Notes under the pieces: model-generated | Told to the model about the DNA's origin: nothing | The model's database searches: none | The model's input: only the letters and a program-made list of their open reading frames with translations | Shown here: positions 1-8,212 of the stretch, in pieces | Numbering within the stretch: the stretch's first letter is position 1 | How the letters are laid out: every line of letters begins with the position of its first letter | Source: Hymenobacter sp. ISL-91 | GTDB lineage: Bacteria > Bacteroidota > Bacteroidia > Cytophagales > Hymenobacteraceae | Direction: 5' to 3' | NCBI RefSeq assembly: GCF_018613725.1 | Contig: NZ_JAGGPS010000007.1 | Coordinates: forward strand, 34,115-66,448 | Length of the DNA: 32,334 nucleotides | Translations under genes and position numbers: made by a program

Positions 1-15
1 AAGCCCCGCCCCTAC
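1..15. repeat. Half copy of GGGGCGGGG palindrome family
   Basis: The first 15 bases (AAGCCCCGCCCCTAC) match the right arm of the perfect hairpin at 11247-11281. The partner arm would lie left of the window edge. It sits just past the parA stop, so an intergenic hairpin downstream of parA is likely. Confidence 0.6.
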
Positions 16-29
16 AACTCATGCGTTTC

Positions 30-845
30 CTATGCCGCGGCGTCTTCCGGCTCCTCGTTGCCGGTGCCGTTTAGGACCTCAATGTTCTTTTCCACGATTT
101 CGCGGGCCAGGTTGAGGTAGCTGATGCTGCCCTTGCTCTCGGCGTCGTGCAGGATGACGGGGATGCCGAAGCTGGGCGACTCGCTCAGCTTCACGTTGCG
201 CGGGATGATGGTGTCGAACACCAGCTGCTGGAAGTGTAGCTTCACCTCCTCGACCACCTGGTTGCTCAGACGCAGACGCACGTCGTACATCGTGAGCAGG
301 ATGCCCTCGATTTCCAGCTCCTCGTTCAGGCGGCTCTGAATGATTTTGACGGTGTTGAGCAACTTGCCCAAGCCCTCCAGAGCGAAATACTCGCACTGCA
401 CCGGAATGATAACCGAGTGGGCGGCCGTGAGGGCGTTTACTGTAATCAAACCCAGCGAGGGCGAGCAGTCGATGATGATGAAGTCATAGAGGTCGGCCAG
501 CGGGCGCAGGGCGTCCTTCATCTTCTCCTCCCGGTTGGGCAGGTTGATCATTTCCACCTCGGCGCCCACCAGATCGATGTGGGAGGGCATCAGGTCGAGG
601 TGGGGCAGCACGTTGGTTTGCAGGATGATGTCTTGGGCATTGATGCCGTCGACCATGCACTCATAGATACTGTTCTCGATATCCTTCGGGTCGAAGCCCA
701 CGCCGGAAGTGGCGTTGGCCTGCGGGTCGGCATCGACGAGCAGGGTGCGGTACTCCAGCGCCGCCAGCGAGGCGGCCAGGTTGATTGACGAGGTGGTTTT
801 GCCCACGCCGCCTTTCTGATTGGCTACGGCAATGATTTTGCCCAT
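30..845 (-). CDS. parA: ParA/Soj family chromosome-partitioning ATPase
   Basis: This is a 271-residue deviant-Walker ATPase of the ParA/Soj/MinD superfamily. It would bind nucleoid DNA in its ATP form and, with ParB at parS sites, segregate chromosome origins. The sequence shows the deviant Walker A KGGVGKTT (residues 11-18), the DADPQAN segment near residue 39 and a Walker B stretch [11 protein letters not shown] near 123-133. Length is normal for a chromosomal Soj. The ATG at 845-843 is followed directly by the [10 protein letters not shown] strand typical of the family, so the start is secure. A parB partner is usually downstream; that would be left of position 1 and is not visible. A -7 box on this strand at 976-969 is a plausible promoter, giving a leader of about 120 nt. 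The C-terminal tail (EEPEDAAA) is acidic and variable. Confidence 0.95.
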   Translation of the reverse strand: MGKIIAVANQKGGVGKTTSSINLAASLAALEYRTLLVDADPQANATSGVGFDPKDIENSIYECMVDGINAQDIILQTNVLPHLDLMPSHIDLVGAEVEMINLPNREEKMKDALRPLADLYDFIIIDCSPSLGLITVNALTAAHSVIIPVQCEYFALEGLGKLLNTVKIIQSRLNEELEIEGILLTMYDVRLRLSNQVVEEVKLHFQQLVFDTIIPRNVKLSESPSFGIPVILHDAESKGSISYLNLAREIVEKNIEVLNGTGNEEPEDAAA

Positions 846-858
846 GAGGTCGGAATGA

Positions 859-892
859 AGCTGTTAGCTGATGGCTGCTAGCTGTTAGCTTA
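859..892. repeat. AGCTGTTAGCT low-complexity repeat
   Basis: This tract contains AGCTGTTAGCT twice around a GCTGATGGCTGCT core, in the parA 5' leader. It resembles the palindrome at 23650-23674 (AGCTGACAGCT/AGCTGTCAGCT) and looks like one arm of the same low-complexity class. No clear partner arm is seen nearby. Confidence 0.45.
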
Positions 893-959
893 GTTCAGGT
901 GGCGGCCGGGCTGGCGCATCGCCCCGAAGTGGTGCGGAAGCAAATCCCGGCCGGGAAGA

Positions 960-967
960 TACCTTTG
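960..967 (+). promoter_or_regulatory. Bacteroidetes -7 box (TACCTTTG) for the peptide-binding lipoprotein
   Basis: TACCTTTG matches the TAnnTTTG -7 element of Bacteroidetes primary-sigma promoters exactly. It lies 18 nt before the ATG at 986, implying a leader of only about a dozen nucleotides. No convincing -33 TTTG is seen. It excludes the upstream GTG at 899 as the start, since that would precede the promoter. Confidence 0.65.
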
Positions 968-968
968 G

Positions 969-976
969 CAAATATA
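969..976 (-). promoter_or_regulatory. Bacteroidetes -7 box (TATATTTG) for parA
   Basis: Read on the minus strand this is TATATTTG, a full TAnnTTTG match. It is one base from the oppositely oriented box at 960-967, so two divergent promoters would overlap. It would drive parA. No convincing -33 element was found at the expected spacing. Confidence 0.5.
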
Positions 977-985
977 CACGGTTTC

Positions 986-2734
986 ATGGTTCCCCTGCTT
1001 CCAATTCTGCCCCGCACCGCGGGATTTGTGCGTTTTCAACTGCTAGCGCCACGGCTGTTCGGGCGGGTGCAACGGCGCCTGCCGCTGCTACTGGCCCTGT
1101 TGGCGATAATGGGGCTGGCGGCCTGCACCGATTCGGCAGCACCCACGGATGCGCGCCGGGTGTTCCGCTACAACCAGCCCGAAAGCCTCACCTCACTCGA
1201 CCCGGCCTTTGCCCGCAACCAGGCCAACACCTGGGCCACCACCCAGCTCTACAACGGCTTAGTGGAACTCGACGACAGCCTGCGCCCCGGCCCCAGCCTG
1301 GCCCGACGCTACCGCATTTCGCCCGAAGGCACCACCTATACCTTCTGGCTGCGGCCCGGGGCCCGCTTCCACGATGCCGACGTGTTTGCGGGCGGCAAAG
1401 GCCGCCGTGTAACGGCCCAGGATTTCGTGTACTCGTTTAAACGACTGCTCGACGGGGCCACGGCCAGCCCCGGCGGCTGGATTTTTCGGGGCAAGGTACT
1501 GGAGCAGGCCGGCGGCGAGCCGTCGGATACCTGCTTCGTGGCCGTGAACGACTCGACGCTGCGCATTCACCTGAAAGAGCCATTTATTCCGTTTCTGGGT
1601 ATTCTCACGATGCCGTACGCCTACGTAGTGCCCCGGGAGGCCGTGCAGAAGTGGGGCAAGGACTTCCGGGCGCATCCGGTGGGCACCGGGCCGTTTATGT
1701 TCAAAGAGTGGGACGAGGGCAACGCCATCATCTACCACCGCAACCCCAACTACTGGAAGAAAGACGCGCAGGGCAAGCAGCTGCCCTACCTCGACGCGGT
1801 GCAGATTACGTTCATCCAGGACCGCAAAACCGAGTTCCTGACCTTCATGCAGGGCAAGCTCGATTTCTTGAGCGGCATCCGCAGTGGCTCGCGCGACCTG
1901 ATTATGTACCCCGACGGTGAGGTGCGCGAAGATTTCCAGGGCAAGTTCCAGCTGCAGAAAGTGCCCTACCTGAACACCGAGTACATCGGCATGCAGCAGG
2001 ACCTGACCAACCTGCGCGGCGACAACCTGACCACCGGCCGCGCCCTGCAGGATAAGCGCGTGCGGCAGGCGCTCAACTATGCCCTCAACAAGCCCGAGCT
2101 GCTGGCGTACTTCCTCAACAACGTGGGCCGGCCGGGTAATTCGGGCTTCGTGCCGGCCTCGCTGCCGTCGTTTAGCGCCGCCAAGGTGCCGGGCTACAGC
2201 TACCAGCTAGCCAAGGCACGGCAATTGTTGGCGGCGGCCGGCTACGGGCCGGGCAAGCCGCTGCGCCTGCGCCTCAACACAGTGGCCGAAACCAAGGAGC
2301 TATGCGAGTACTACCAGAAAAAGTGGGCCGAGGTGGGCGTACTGGTCGAAATTGACGTGAACCAGGGCGCCGCGCACGGTGAGCTGATTGACAACGGTCG
2401 CGCCGCCTTCTTCACCCGCAGCTGGCTCGGCGACTACCCCGATGCCGAGAACTACCTGGCCCTGTTCTACAGCCCTAATTTCGCACCCGCCGGCCCCAAC
2501 AAAACCCACTTCAAAAGCGCCGCCTACGACCGCCTCTACCAGCAGGCCAAGCTCGAACAAAACGATGCCAAACGCTACGCCCTCTACCAGCAGATGGACC
2601 GCATCATCGTGGCCGAGTGCCCGGTTATTTCGGTGTACTACGACGAAGTAGTGCGCCTGACCCAGAACAATGTGCAGGGCCTCACGCCCAACCCCATGAA
2701 CCAGCTGGTACTGGAAAAAGTAATTAAGAATTAG
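986..2734 (+). CDS. ABC transporter substrate-binding lipoprotein, peptide/nickel family (SBP_bac_5)
   Basis: This is a 582-residue extracytoplasmic solute-binding protein of the DppA/OppA type. It would capture oligopeptides or a similar ligand for an ABC importer. The lipobox LAAC places the lipidated Cys at residue 47, after a hydrophobic run LPLLLALLAIMGLAA. The preceding 46 residues are long for a lipoprotein signal, so an internal GTG start near residue 28 is possible. Family landmarks are the N-terminal FRYNQPESLTSLDPAFA, the VTAQDFVYSFKRLLD block and the C-terminal GDYPDAENYLALFYS segment. I chose ATG 986 because a TACCTTTG box lies just upstream. No permease or ATPase gene is adjacent, so the transporter partners must be elsewhere. 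The last residues IKN and the TAG stop lie inside the left arm of an inverted repeat. Confidence 0.9.
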   Translation: MVPLLPILPRTAGFVRFQLLAPRLFGRVQRRLPLLLALLAIMGLAACTDSAAPTDARRVFRYNQPESLTSLDPAFARNQANTWATTQLYNGLVELDDSLRPGPSLARRYRISPEGTTYTFWLRPGARFHDADVFAGGKGRRVTAQDFVYSFKRLLDGATASPGGWIFRGKVLEQAGGEPSDTCFVAVNDSTLRIHLKEPFIPFLGILTMPYAYVVPREAVQKWGKDFRAHPVGTGPFMFKEWDEGNAIIYHRNPNYWKKDAQGKQLPYLDAVQITFIQDRKTEFLTFMQGKLDFLSGIRSGSRDLIMYPDGEVREDFQGKFQLQKVPYLNTEYIGMQQDLTNLRGDNLTTGRALQDKRVRQALNYALNKPELLAYFLNNVGRPGNSGFVPASLPSFSAAKVPGYSYQLAKARQLLAAAGYGPGKPLRLRLNTVAETKELCEYYQKKWAEVGVLVEIDVNQGAAHGELIDNGRAAFFTRSWLGDYPDAENYLALFYSPNFAPAGPNKTHFKSAAYDRLYQQAKLEQNDAKRYALYQQMDRIIVAECPVISVYYDEVVRLTQNNVQGLTPNPMNQLVLEKVIKN

Positions 2735-2889
2735 GAATTAGGAATTTCGCCCTGCCGTCCTGAGCTTGCGAGGGACTTTGCCACGTTAAAACAAGCCGTT
2801 GTTACGGCCGTTCTTGCGTGATAAGGTCCTTCGCTCCGCTCAGGATGACAGGGCGAAATTCTTAATTGCTAATTATTAATTCTTAATTA
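2721..2889. repeat. Composite nested inverted repeat
   Basis: The outer arms are AT-rich (TAATTAAGAATTAGG at 2721-2735 against its complement up to 2889). The inner arms are GAATTTCGCCCTG plus GTCCTGAGC (from 2742) against GCTCAGGATGAC plus CAGGGCGAAATTC (to about 2861). The loop holds GTTAAAACAAGCC. It fills the gap between two convergent genes and could terminate both. Its left outer arm includes the stop codon of the solute-binding protein. The inner arm is a divergent relative of the GTCAT..GAGC family at 7601, 14860 and 18373. Confidence 0.8.
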
Positions 2890-2894
2890 TCCCG

Positions 2895-3614
2895 CTAGGG
2901 ATTCGTGCTCCACATGCTGGCTTCCTTGATGAAGATGCGGCGGTTGAGGCGCAACTGGCTGATAACGATTTCGGCCAGGTCTTCGGGCTGCATAACCTTT
3001 TCGGGGTTGCCGTCGGTGAGGTTGTTGGTGGTGGCCAGCTCGGTGGCTACGGTGCTGGGTGTGAGGGCCGATACCCGGATGTTCTGCTTGCGCACTTCCT
3101 GCATGAGGGCTTCGGTGAGGCCCATCATCCCGAACTTGGAGGCGCTGTAGGCGCTGGAGCCCGCCGAGGCCCGCAGGCCCGAGGTAGAGGCCACGTTGAT
3201 AATGTCGCCGGACTGGCGCTCCTGCATCTGGGGTAGCACAGCGCGCGTCACGTAGTAGGTGCCCAGTAAGTTCACCTGGATAATGTGCTCCCAGTCGGTG
3301 GGCTCCATATCCATGAACTTGCCAAACGTGCCGATACCGGCGTTGTTGATGAGGATGTCGATGCTTCCGAGTTGCTCCAGGGCCTGGGCCACGGCGGCAT
3401 CTACGGCGGAGCGGTCGGCCACATCAGCGGTTACGACTACGGCGGCGGGGCCACCGGCAGCTTCAATTTCCTGGGCTACGGCTTGCAGGTCGGTGGCGGT
3501 GCGGGCCAGCAGGGCCACGCGCACCCCTTGCTGGGCCAGGGCCAGGGCAATAGCGCGGCCGATACCTTTGCCTGCGCCCGTTACGAGGGCCGTTTTGCCG
3601 GTTAAGTCTTCCAT
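2895..3614 (-). CDS. Short-chain dehydrogenase/reductase, 3-oxoacyl-ACP reductase-like
   Basis: This is a 239-residue classical SDR. It shows the NAD(P) motif TGAGKGIG (12-19), NNAG (90-93), the catalytic Ser region NVASTSG (140-146) and YSASK with Tyr156 and Lys160. Such proteins reduce or oxidise carbonyl/alcohol substrates in the cytoplasm. FabG-like annotation is common, but the true fabG here is more likely the gene at 16185, so I leave the symbol empty. The start at ATG 3614 gives the typical [13 protein letters not shown] beginning. A longer in-frame reading to 3860 adds 82 residues with no family resemblance and overlaps the divergent peptidase's leader. It is transcribed alone, divergent from the DUF885 gene and convergent with the solute-binding lipoprotein. 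Confidence 0.9.
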   Translation of the reverse strand: MEDLTGKTALVTGAGKGIGRAIALALAQQGVRVALLARTATDLQAVAQEIEAAGGPAAVVVTADVADRSAVDAAVAQALEQLGSIDILINNAGIGTFGKFMDMEPTDWEHIIQVNLLGTYYVTRAVLPQMQERQSGDIINVASTSGLRASAGSSAYSASKFGMMGLTEALMQEVRKQNIRVSALTPSTVATELATTNNLTDGNPEKVMQPEDLAEIVISQLRLNRRIFIKEASMWSTNP

Positions 3615-3845
3615 AATTTCTGCGGTTGGATTGGATGAAGTAACTATAACCCGGCTGCCAGGCAAAAGTTGAGTCTCTGGCTCGCGGCTGGCCCATAGTT
3701 GGGCTTGCAAAACGTGCTTACCTTGCCGCCGCAGGCTCTGTAGTGGCTCGCGCTGGCCCGCCCGCCTGCAATGCGCCATCATTTTCGGGCCGTGGCGGGC
3801 CTCCATCATTGTGAAATTTCCAACCCCATGTTGATTCGTGGTTCT

Positions 3846-5705
3846 ATGAAGCACTTGCACATTGCCCTCACTGGCCTGCTGGCCGCCGCCCTGCTAACCG
3901 GCTGCAACCAACAGCAACCCGCCACCGACGAAAACGCAGCCTACACCGCGCCCAACCTGAAAAATGTAAAGGACATCGACCAGCTGTTTGCGCATTACTG
4001 GGAAGAAAACTCCCGGCTGTTTCCGCTCGATGCCACCACCCAGGGCGACAACCGTTTCAACAACCAGCTGCCCAACGACGGCACTCGCGCGTTTCGTGAG
4101 CAGCTACGCGCCTTCTACCAGAAGTACCTCGACGGCCTGCACCAGTTCAAGCGCGAAAAGCTGTCGGTGAACGACAAAACGAGTTACGATATTCTCGAAT
4201 ACGACCTGCAGAACAAGCTCGAAGGCCTGAAGCTGAATACTTGGATGATGCCCTTCCAGCAGTTCTGGGGCCTGCCCTTGAGCATGGGGCAGTACGGCTC
4301 GGGCGAGGGCGTGCAGCCGTTTAAAACCGTGCAGGATTACGACAATTGGCTGGGCCGCGTACACGGTTTCACGGCCTGGACCGATACGGCCATTGCCAAC
4401 TTCCGGCAGGGCATGGCGGCCGGTGTGGTGCTGCCGCGGGCGCTGGTGCAGAAGATGATTCCGCAGATGCGGGCCATGGAAACCAAGGACCCGACCAAAA
4501 GCCTGTTCTACGGTCCCATCAATAAGCTGCCCGCCAACCTGCCCGACGCCGACAAGCAGCGCCTCACGGCGGCCTACCAAACGGCCATTCTCATGGAGCT
4601 GGTGCCGGCCTACAAAAAGCTCGGCGACTTCCTCGAAACCGAGTACCTGCCCAAAGCCCGCAAAAGCACCGGCATTTCGGCCATTCCGGGCGGCCCGGAA
4701 ATGTACCGCTACCACGTAAAAACCTGGACGACCACCGATAAAACGCCGGAGCAAATCTACCAGACCGGCCTGCAGGAAGTGGCCCGCATTCGGGGCGAGA
4801 TGGAGCAGGTGAAGACACAGGTCGGCTTTAAGGGCGACCTGAAGGCTTTTTTCGAGAGCCTGAAAACCAACCCCGAGCTGATGCCCTACAAAACGCCTGA
4901 GGAAGTGTTGGACGGGTTCCGGGCTATTCAGGCCAAAATGGAGCCCAACCTGAAGAAAATGTTCAGTCGGGTACCCAAAACGCCGTTTGAAATTCGCCAG
5001 ACCGAGGAGTTCCGCGCCGCCTCTGCCTCCGCTGAGTACAACCAGGGCTCCCCCGACGGCTCGCGCCCCGGCGTGTTCTACCTGCCTATTCTCGACGCCA
5101 CCAAGTTCAACGTCACTTCGGGCATGGAGTCGCTGTTTCTGCACGAAGCCATTCCGGGCCATCACTACCAGATTTCCTTGCAGCAGGAGAATACCGAGCT
5201 GCCCAAGTTCCGGCGCTTTGCCTGGTATGGTGCCATGGGCGAAGGCTGGGCGCTGTACACCGAAAGCCTGGGCAAGGAATTGGGCCTTTACACCGACCCC
5301 TACCAGTACATGGGGGCCCTCGGCGACGAAATGCACCGCGCCGTACGCCTGGTAGTTGATGTAGCCATGCACACCAAAAACATGACCCGCGAGCAGGCTA
5401 TTGGGTACATGATGGCCAACGAAGCCATCAGTGAGGAGGGCGCTACGGCCGAGGTTGAGCGCTACATGGCCATTCCGGGGCAGGCATTGAGCTACAAAAT
5501 AGGCGCCCTTAAGCTGCGGGAGCTACGCCAGAAATACGAGCAGCAGCTGGGCGGCAATACCAACCGCCTGCGCGAGCAATACGCCGGCCAGAATCGTCCC
5601 CACTTCAAAATCAGCGACTTCCACGACGAGCTGCTGCGCGATGGGGTGATGCCGCTGGCCGTGCTGGAGCGTAAAATGGACACCTGGGCCGCTAACGAGA
5701 AGTAA
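3846..5705 (+). CDS. DUF885 family zinc-metallopeptidase lipoprotein
   Basis: This is a 619-residue DUF885 protein, a gluzincin-like family of predicted exported carboxy- or dipeptidases. The signal peptide [20 protein letters not shown] ends in the lipobox LTGC with Cys20, so the mature protein is membrane anchored. The family hallmark HEAIPGHH is at residues 433-440. His433, Glu434 and the downstream His pair probably bind zinc and catalyse hydrolysis. A downstream Glu, as in the [12 protein letters not shown] segment, may complete the site. Length is normal for the family. Either ATG 3828 or ATG 3846 could start; 3846 gives a normal-length signal peptide. No neighbour suggests a dedicated substrate. 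Five bases after the stop lies a half copy of a palindromic repeat (5711-5726). Confidence 0.93.
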   Translation: MKHLHIALTGLLAAALLTGCNQQQPATDENAAYTAPNLKNVKDIDQLFAHYWEENSRLFPLDATTQGDNRFNNQLPNDGTRAFREQLRAFYQKYLDGLHQFKREKLSVNDKTSYDILEYDLQNKLEGLKLNTWMMPFQQFWGLPLSMGQYGSGEGVQPFKTVQDYDNWLGRVHGFTAWTDTAIANFRQGMAAGVVLPRALVQKMIPQMRAMETKDPTKSLFYGPINKLPANLPDADKQRLTAAYQTAILMELVPAYKKLGDFLETEYLPKARKSTGISAIPGGPEMYRYHVKTWTTTDKTPEQIYQTGLQEVARIRGEMEQVKTQVGFKGDLKAFFESLKTNPELMPYKTPEEVLDGFRAIQAKMEPNLKKMFSRVPKTPFEIRQTEEFRAASASAEYNQGSPDGSRPGVFYLPILDATKFNVTSGMESLFLHEAIPGHHYQISLQQENTELPKFRRFAWYGAMGEGWALYTESLGKELGLYTDPYQYMGALGDEMHRAVRLVVDVAMHTKNMTREQAIGYMMANEAISEEGATAEVERYMAIPGQALSYKIGALKLRELRQKYEQQLGGNTNRLREQYAGQNRPHFKISDFHDELLRDGVMPLAVLERKMDTWAANEK

Positions 5706-5710
5706 GCAGC

Positions 5711-5726
5711 CGCTGCTCAGAATGAC
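5711..5726. repeat. Solitary half copy of the GTCAT..GAGC palindrome family
   Basis: CGCTGCTCAGAATGAC equals the distal half of the right arm in the full copies at 14941-14954 and 18459-18472. No left arm is found nearby, so this is a remnant or one-armed copy just after the DUF885 stop codon. Confidence 0.6.
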
Positions 5727-5824
5727 AAGCTCCTTATTTCTTACTTTCCTACCCCCGCAAAACAACAGCGTCCTTGCCGCCGTTAGAAAAGGCTCCTTGC
5801 TTTTCCAACAATCTGCCTTTTATC

Positions 5825-6334
5825 ATGACGAACTATCAATGGCAAACTATCGGGCTGGGTACGCTGGCCGGCTTCCGGAGCATGACGGCCCCGGCGCTAC
5901 TTAGCAGCAACCTGCTTGGTTATCACCCGAGCACGCTGGCCGGCTCGCCGCTGCGCTACTTGCAGAAACCGTGGGTGGCCCAGGGCCTTAAGCTGCTGGC
6001 CGCCGTTGAAATGGTGGGCGACAAGCTGCCCCAGATGCCCGACCGGATTGCGCCCACTGCCCTGCTGGGACGGGCCGCTTCGGGGGCGCTGGTTGGGGCC
6101 GCCATTTTCCGCATCAACCACGACAAAGCCCTGAATGGGGCCGTGTTGGGCGTGCTGGCCGCTGTAGCTGGTAGTTACCTTAGCTTCTTTATGCGCAAGC
6201 AGGCCACCATCGAATCGGGCCTGCCGGGCGGGCTGGTAGGCGGCTTCGAGGATTTGCTAACGGTGGGCTCGGGCTTGGCCCTCACCAAGGGCACCGACGT
6301 AGGCAAGCCCCAGCCCCGCGCCTGGAACTTGTAA
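5825..6334 (+). CDS. DUF4126-like small membrane protein
   Basis: This 169-residue protein begins MTNYQWQTIGLGTLAGFRS. It contains the GLGxxAGxRSMTAPALL block and Ala/Gly-rich segments that read like short membrane helices (GRAASGALVGAAIF near residues 80-95; AVLGVLAAVAGSYLSFF near 105-120; GGLVGGFEDLLTVGSGLAL near the C-terminus). These are the features I associate with DUF4126. Its function is unknown and I assign none. ATG 5825 is chosen because the family conservation begins there; an upstream in-frame extension to 5774 looks non-coding. It ends just before a strong bidirectional terminator and is convergent with the small lipoprotein. Confidence 0.75.
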   Translation: MTNYQWQTIGLGTLAGFRSMTAPALLSSNLLGYHPSTLAGSPLRYLQKPWVAQGLKLLAAVEMVGDKLPQMPDRIAPTALLGRAASGALVGAAIFRINHDKALNGAVLGVLAAVAGSYLSFFMRKQATIESGLPGGLVGGFEDLLTVGSGLALTKGTDVGKPQPRAWNL

Positions 6335-6366
6335 GTCGGGCGCCAAAACGCGACATGCCGACCAAT

Positions 6367-6409
6367 AAGCACAATGCCCCGCCGGATAATCCGGCGGGGC
6401 ATTGTGCTT
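6367..6409. terminator. Bidirectional hairpin terminator
   Basis: A perfect 21-bp stem (6367-6387 against 6389-6409, around GCCCCGCCGG/CCGGCGGGGC) has almost no loop. It lies between two convergent genes. There is no long T-run, so termination strength is uncertain. Confidence 0.75.
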
Positions 6410-6480
6410 GAAGAGGAAGGAGGAAGATAGTAGGGCAAAGGCCGGACTAATCCGGTAGGCAGATGCGGCCGGAGCCGGGG

Positions 6481-6798
6481 TTAGTTTTCGCGGGTGGTGG
6501 CCTTCACTTCGGAGTTGGATTCGGGCATGGAGGTGATGGGCGAAGTGCCCGGGTTAGCATCCATAGCCGCATCAACCGACGTTTTCTGGTCGGCGGCCGA
6601 GCCTTTGCCGATGGGCGTGTAGGCATCCTGGCTCTGGCTTACGCTGTCGAGGTCGGTATCGGCGGCAGTGGCTTCCGGGCCTTTGGTGAAATCCTGGCTG
6701 AATTGCGGCTCTTTGCCGGGGCCTTTATCATAGTCACAGGCGGTGGTGAGGCCCAGGGTGAGGGCGGCCATCAGGCATAGGGAATAGGTACGGTTCAT
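6481..6798 (-). CDS. Small acidic predicted lipoprotein, hypothetical
   Basis: This is a 105-residue protein starting MNRTYSLCLMAALTLGLTTAC. That is a lipoprotein signal peptide with lipidated Cys21 (TTAC). The mature part is a low-complexity, Ser/Asp/Thr/Lys-rich, probably disordered chain with no recognisable domain (for example SQDFTKGPEATAADTD and SPITSMPESNSEVK). I do not recognise a family. ATG 6798 is preferred to the in-frame ATG 6840 because only the former places a signal peptide at the N-terminus. It is divergent from the Dph6-like gene, with 95 bp between the starts. An envelope location is likely; its role is unknown. Confidence 0.65.
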   Translation of the reverse strand: MNRTYSLCLMAALTLGLTTACDYDKGPGKEPQFSQDFTKGPEATAADTDLDSVSQSQDAYTPIGKGSAADQKTSVDAAMDANPGTSPITSMPESNSEVKATTREN

Positions 6799-6881
6799 AG
6801 GTAGAGAGGTCAGAGGAGGAAAGTTCGGAAGTAGCTTCATCGGGCAAACGTGCCGGACAGGGGTGGGGTTGCGTCGCGTTG

Positions 6882-6889
6882 TACCTTCG
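6882..6889 (+). promoter_or_regulatory. -7-like box (TACCTTCG) abutting a start codon
   Basis: TACCTTCG is a 7/8 match to TAnnTTTG and ends 4 nt before ATG 6894. If used, transcription would begin at or about the start codon, giving a leaderless or nearly leaderless mRNA. Confidence 0.45.
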
Positions 6890-6893
6890 CCCT

Positions 6894-7598
6894 ATGGCTA
6901 TTCCAACGCTGATGAACTGGAGTGGGGGCAAAGATTCGGCCCTGGCGCTCTACCACGCCCTGCGCGACCACGCCCTGCATGTGACCGACCTGCTCACCAG
7001 CGTAAACGCCCACCATGGCCGCGTATCGATGCACGGCGTGCGGGTGGCGCTGCTCGAAGCCCAGGCCCAGCGCATTGGCCTGCCCCTAACGCAGCTACGG
7101 CTACCCGAAAGCCCCGACATGGCCGGGTACGAGCAGCTAATGCGCGCCACGCTGGCGCCGCTACGGGCCCGGGGCGTGGCGCGGTCGGTGTTTGGTGATA
7201 TTCATCTGGAAGATTTGCGCCGCTACCGCGAACAGCAGTTGGCCGCTGTGGGCCTGGAAGCCGTTTTCCCGCTCTGGCAGCGGCCCAACGCCGAGCTGCT
7301 GGCCGAGTTTCTGGCGCTGGGTTTCCGGGCCATAGTGGTGTGCGTAAACGAGCAGCACCTCGACCGCAGCTTCTGCGGCCGCGAGCTGGACGCTGGTTTT
7401 TTGCGCGACCTGCCCTCCGGCATCGACGCGTGTGGCGAAAACGGCGAGTACCATAGCTTCGTGTATGATGCGCCCTATTTCAGTAGCCCGATTGCGGTGC
7501 AGCGCGGCGAGCTGGTGCGCCGCACGTATCCGGCTCCGGCCGGCAGTGGCACCACCGAAACCGCCTTTTGGTTCCAAGATTTGTTGTTGGTAGAATAA
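6894..7598 (+). CDS. Dph6-like ATP pyrophosphatase (diphthine-ammonia ligase family)
   Basis: This is a 234-residue adenine-nucleotide alpha-hydrolase of the N-type ATP-PPase group (COG2102/MJ0570 type). The PP-loop SGGKDS is at residues 10-15. Family blocks GVRVALLEAQAQRIGLPL, FGDIHLEDLRRYRE and CGENGEYHSFVYDAP follow in order; the last is a strong signature. Eukaryotic and archaeal relatives amidate diphthine on EF-2. Bacteria lack diphthamide, so the bacterial substrate is not known and I do not name the gene. ATG 6894 is chosen because the -7-like box would otherwise be inside the coding sequence, and MAIPTLMNWSGGKDS is the usual N-terminus. It is followed three bases after the stop by a palindrome (7601-7698). 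Confidence 0.88.
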   Translation: MAIPTLMNWSGGKDSALALYHALRDHALHVTDLLTSVNAHHGRVSMHGVRVALLEAQAQRIGLPLTQLRLPESPDMAGYEQLMRATLAPLRARGVARSVFGDIHLEDLRRYREQQLAAVGLEAVFPLWQRPNAELLAEFLALGFRAIVVCVNEQHLDRSFCGRELDAGFLRDLPSGIDACGENGEYHSFVYDAPYFSSPIAVQRGELVRRTYPAPAGSGTTETAFWFQDLLLVE

Positions 7599-7600
7599 GC

Positions 7601-7698
7601 ACGTCATTCAGAGCGTAGCGAAGAATCTCGCGTGAGTCATTCGACGTTAATCGTTCAACTACTGCAAACGAGATTCTTCGCTACGCTCTGAATGACGT
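7601..7698. repeat. Palindromic repeat, GTCAT..GAGC..CGAAG.ATCTC family, copy B
   Basis: The left arm (from 7601) reads ACGTCATTCAGAGCG then TAGCGAAGAATCTCG. The right arm ends at 7698 as its complement. The stem is nearly perfect over about 30 bp with a loop of about 35 nt. The variable triplet in the arm is matched on the other side (GCGTAGCG/CGCTACGC). Confidence 0.9.
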
Positions 7699-7715
7699 TC
7701 AATCAGCGTAAAACC

Positions 7716-8114
7716 ATGGCTCCTGTTATTCTCTTTGATGGTGTTTGCAACCTGTGCAACGGGTTTGTGCAGTTTATCATCCGGAACGATGCCGCCGGGC
7801 AGTTCCGGTTTGCCGCCCTGCAGTCGGCGGCGGGCCAGGAGCTGCTGCGGGCCCACCAGCTGCCCGCGCCCCCCGAGCCCGACTCGGTGGTGCTGCTGGC
7901 CGATGGGCAGGCGTATACACACTCGGCGGCGGCACTGGGCATTATGGCCCGGTTAGGCGGGCGCTGGGCGGCACTGGCCCGGGCCGGGCGCTGGTTTCCG
8001 CGCCCCCTGCGCGACGCCGTGTACCGCCTTATTGCCCGCCACCGCTACCGCTGGTTCGGCCGCCAGGAAAGCTGCTGGCTGCCCACCCCCGAGCTCCAAA
8101 GCCGCTTTCTGTAG
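7716..8114 (+). CDS. DCC-family thiol-disulfide oxidoreductase-like protein (DUF393)
   Basis: This is a 132-residue DUF393/DCC protein. The family signature DGVCNLC is at residues 8-14, giving a CxxC (Cys11, Cys14). The conserved WFGR block follows near the C-terminus (YRWFGRQESCW). Members have a thioredoxin-like fold and are presumed redox proteins; no substrate can be inferred here. ATG 7716 starts MAPVILFDGVCNLC, the normal family N-terminus. The in-frame ATG 7692 lies in the right arm of repeat B and is rejected. It is flanked on both sides by copies of the same palindrome family (7601-7698 and 8130-8173). Confidence 0.9.
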   Translation: MAPVILFDGVCNLCNGFVQFIIRNDAAGQFRFAALQSAAGQELLRAHQLPAPPEPDSVVLLADGQAYTHSAAALGIMARLGGRWAALARAGRWFPRPLRDAVYRLIARHRYRWFGRQESCWLPTPELQSRFL

Positions 8115-8129
8115 GTAGAGAACAGGAAG

Positions 8130-8173
8130 AACGTCATGCTTCGGCTTCGTTGCACTCCGCTCAGCATGACGTT
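8130..8173. repeat. Short palindrome, copy C of the GTCAT family
   Basis: AACGTCATGCT (8130-8140) is complemented by AGCATGACGTT (8163-8173) around TTCGGCTTCG...CACTCCGCTC. It is a shortened copy lacking the ATCTC segment, between two co-oriented genes. Confidence 0.75.
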
Positions 8174-8185
8174 CGTATTTCCATT

Positions 8186-8209
8186 AACCACCAACCACCA
8201 ACCACCAAC
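8186..8209 (+). repeat. AACCACC x3 direct repeat before a start codon
   Basis: Three tandem 7-mers AACCACC plus a partial AAC end three bases before ATG 8213. They lie in the untranslated spacer, so length change would alter leader spacing but not a reading frame. Confidence 0.7.
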
Positions 8210-8212
8210 TAA

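Noticed and set aside
4104..5372. 422-codon open frame antisense to the DUF885 gene
   Set aside because: His/Gly/Val-rich translation typical of GC-rich antisense shadows; the sense protein has clear family motifs.
7601..8173. CRISPR-like repetition around the DCC gene
   Set aside because: The repeats are palindromic hairpins of one family flanking a gene, with no regular spacers and no cas genes.
8186..8209. AACCACC repeats as a phase-variation switch
   Set aside because: Only three units and outside any reading frame; also fits the low-complexity spacer class seen elsewhere.
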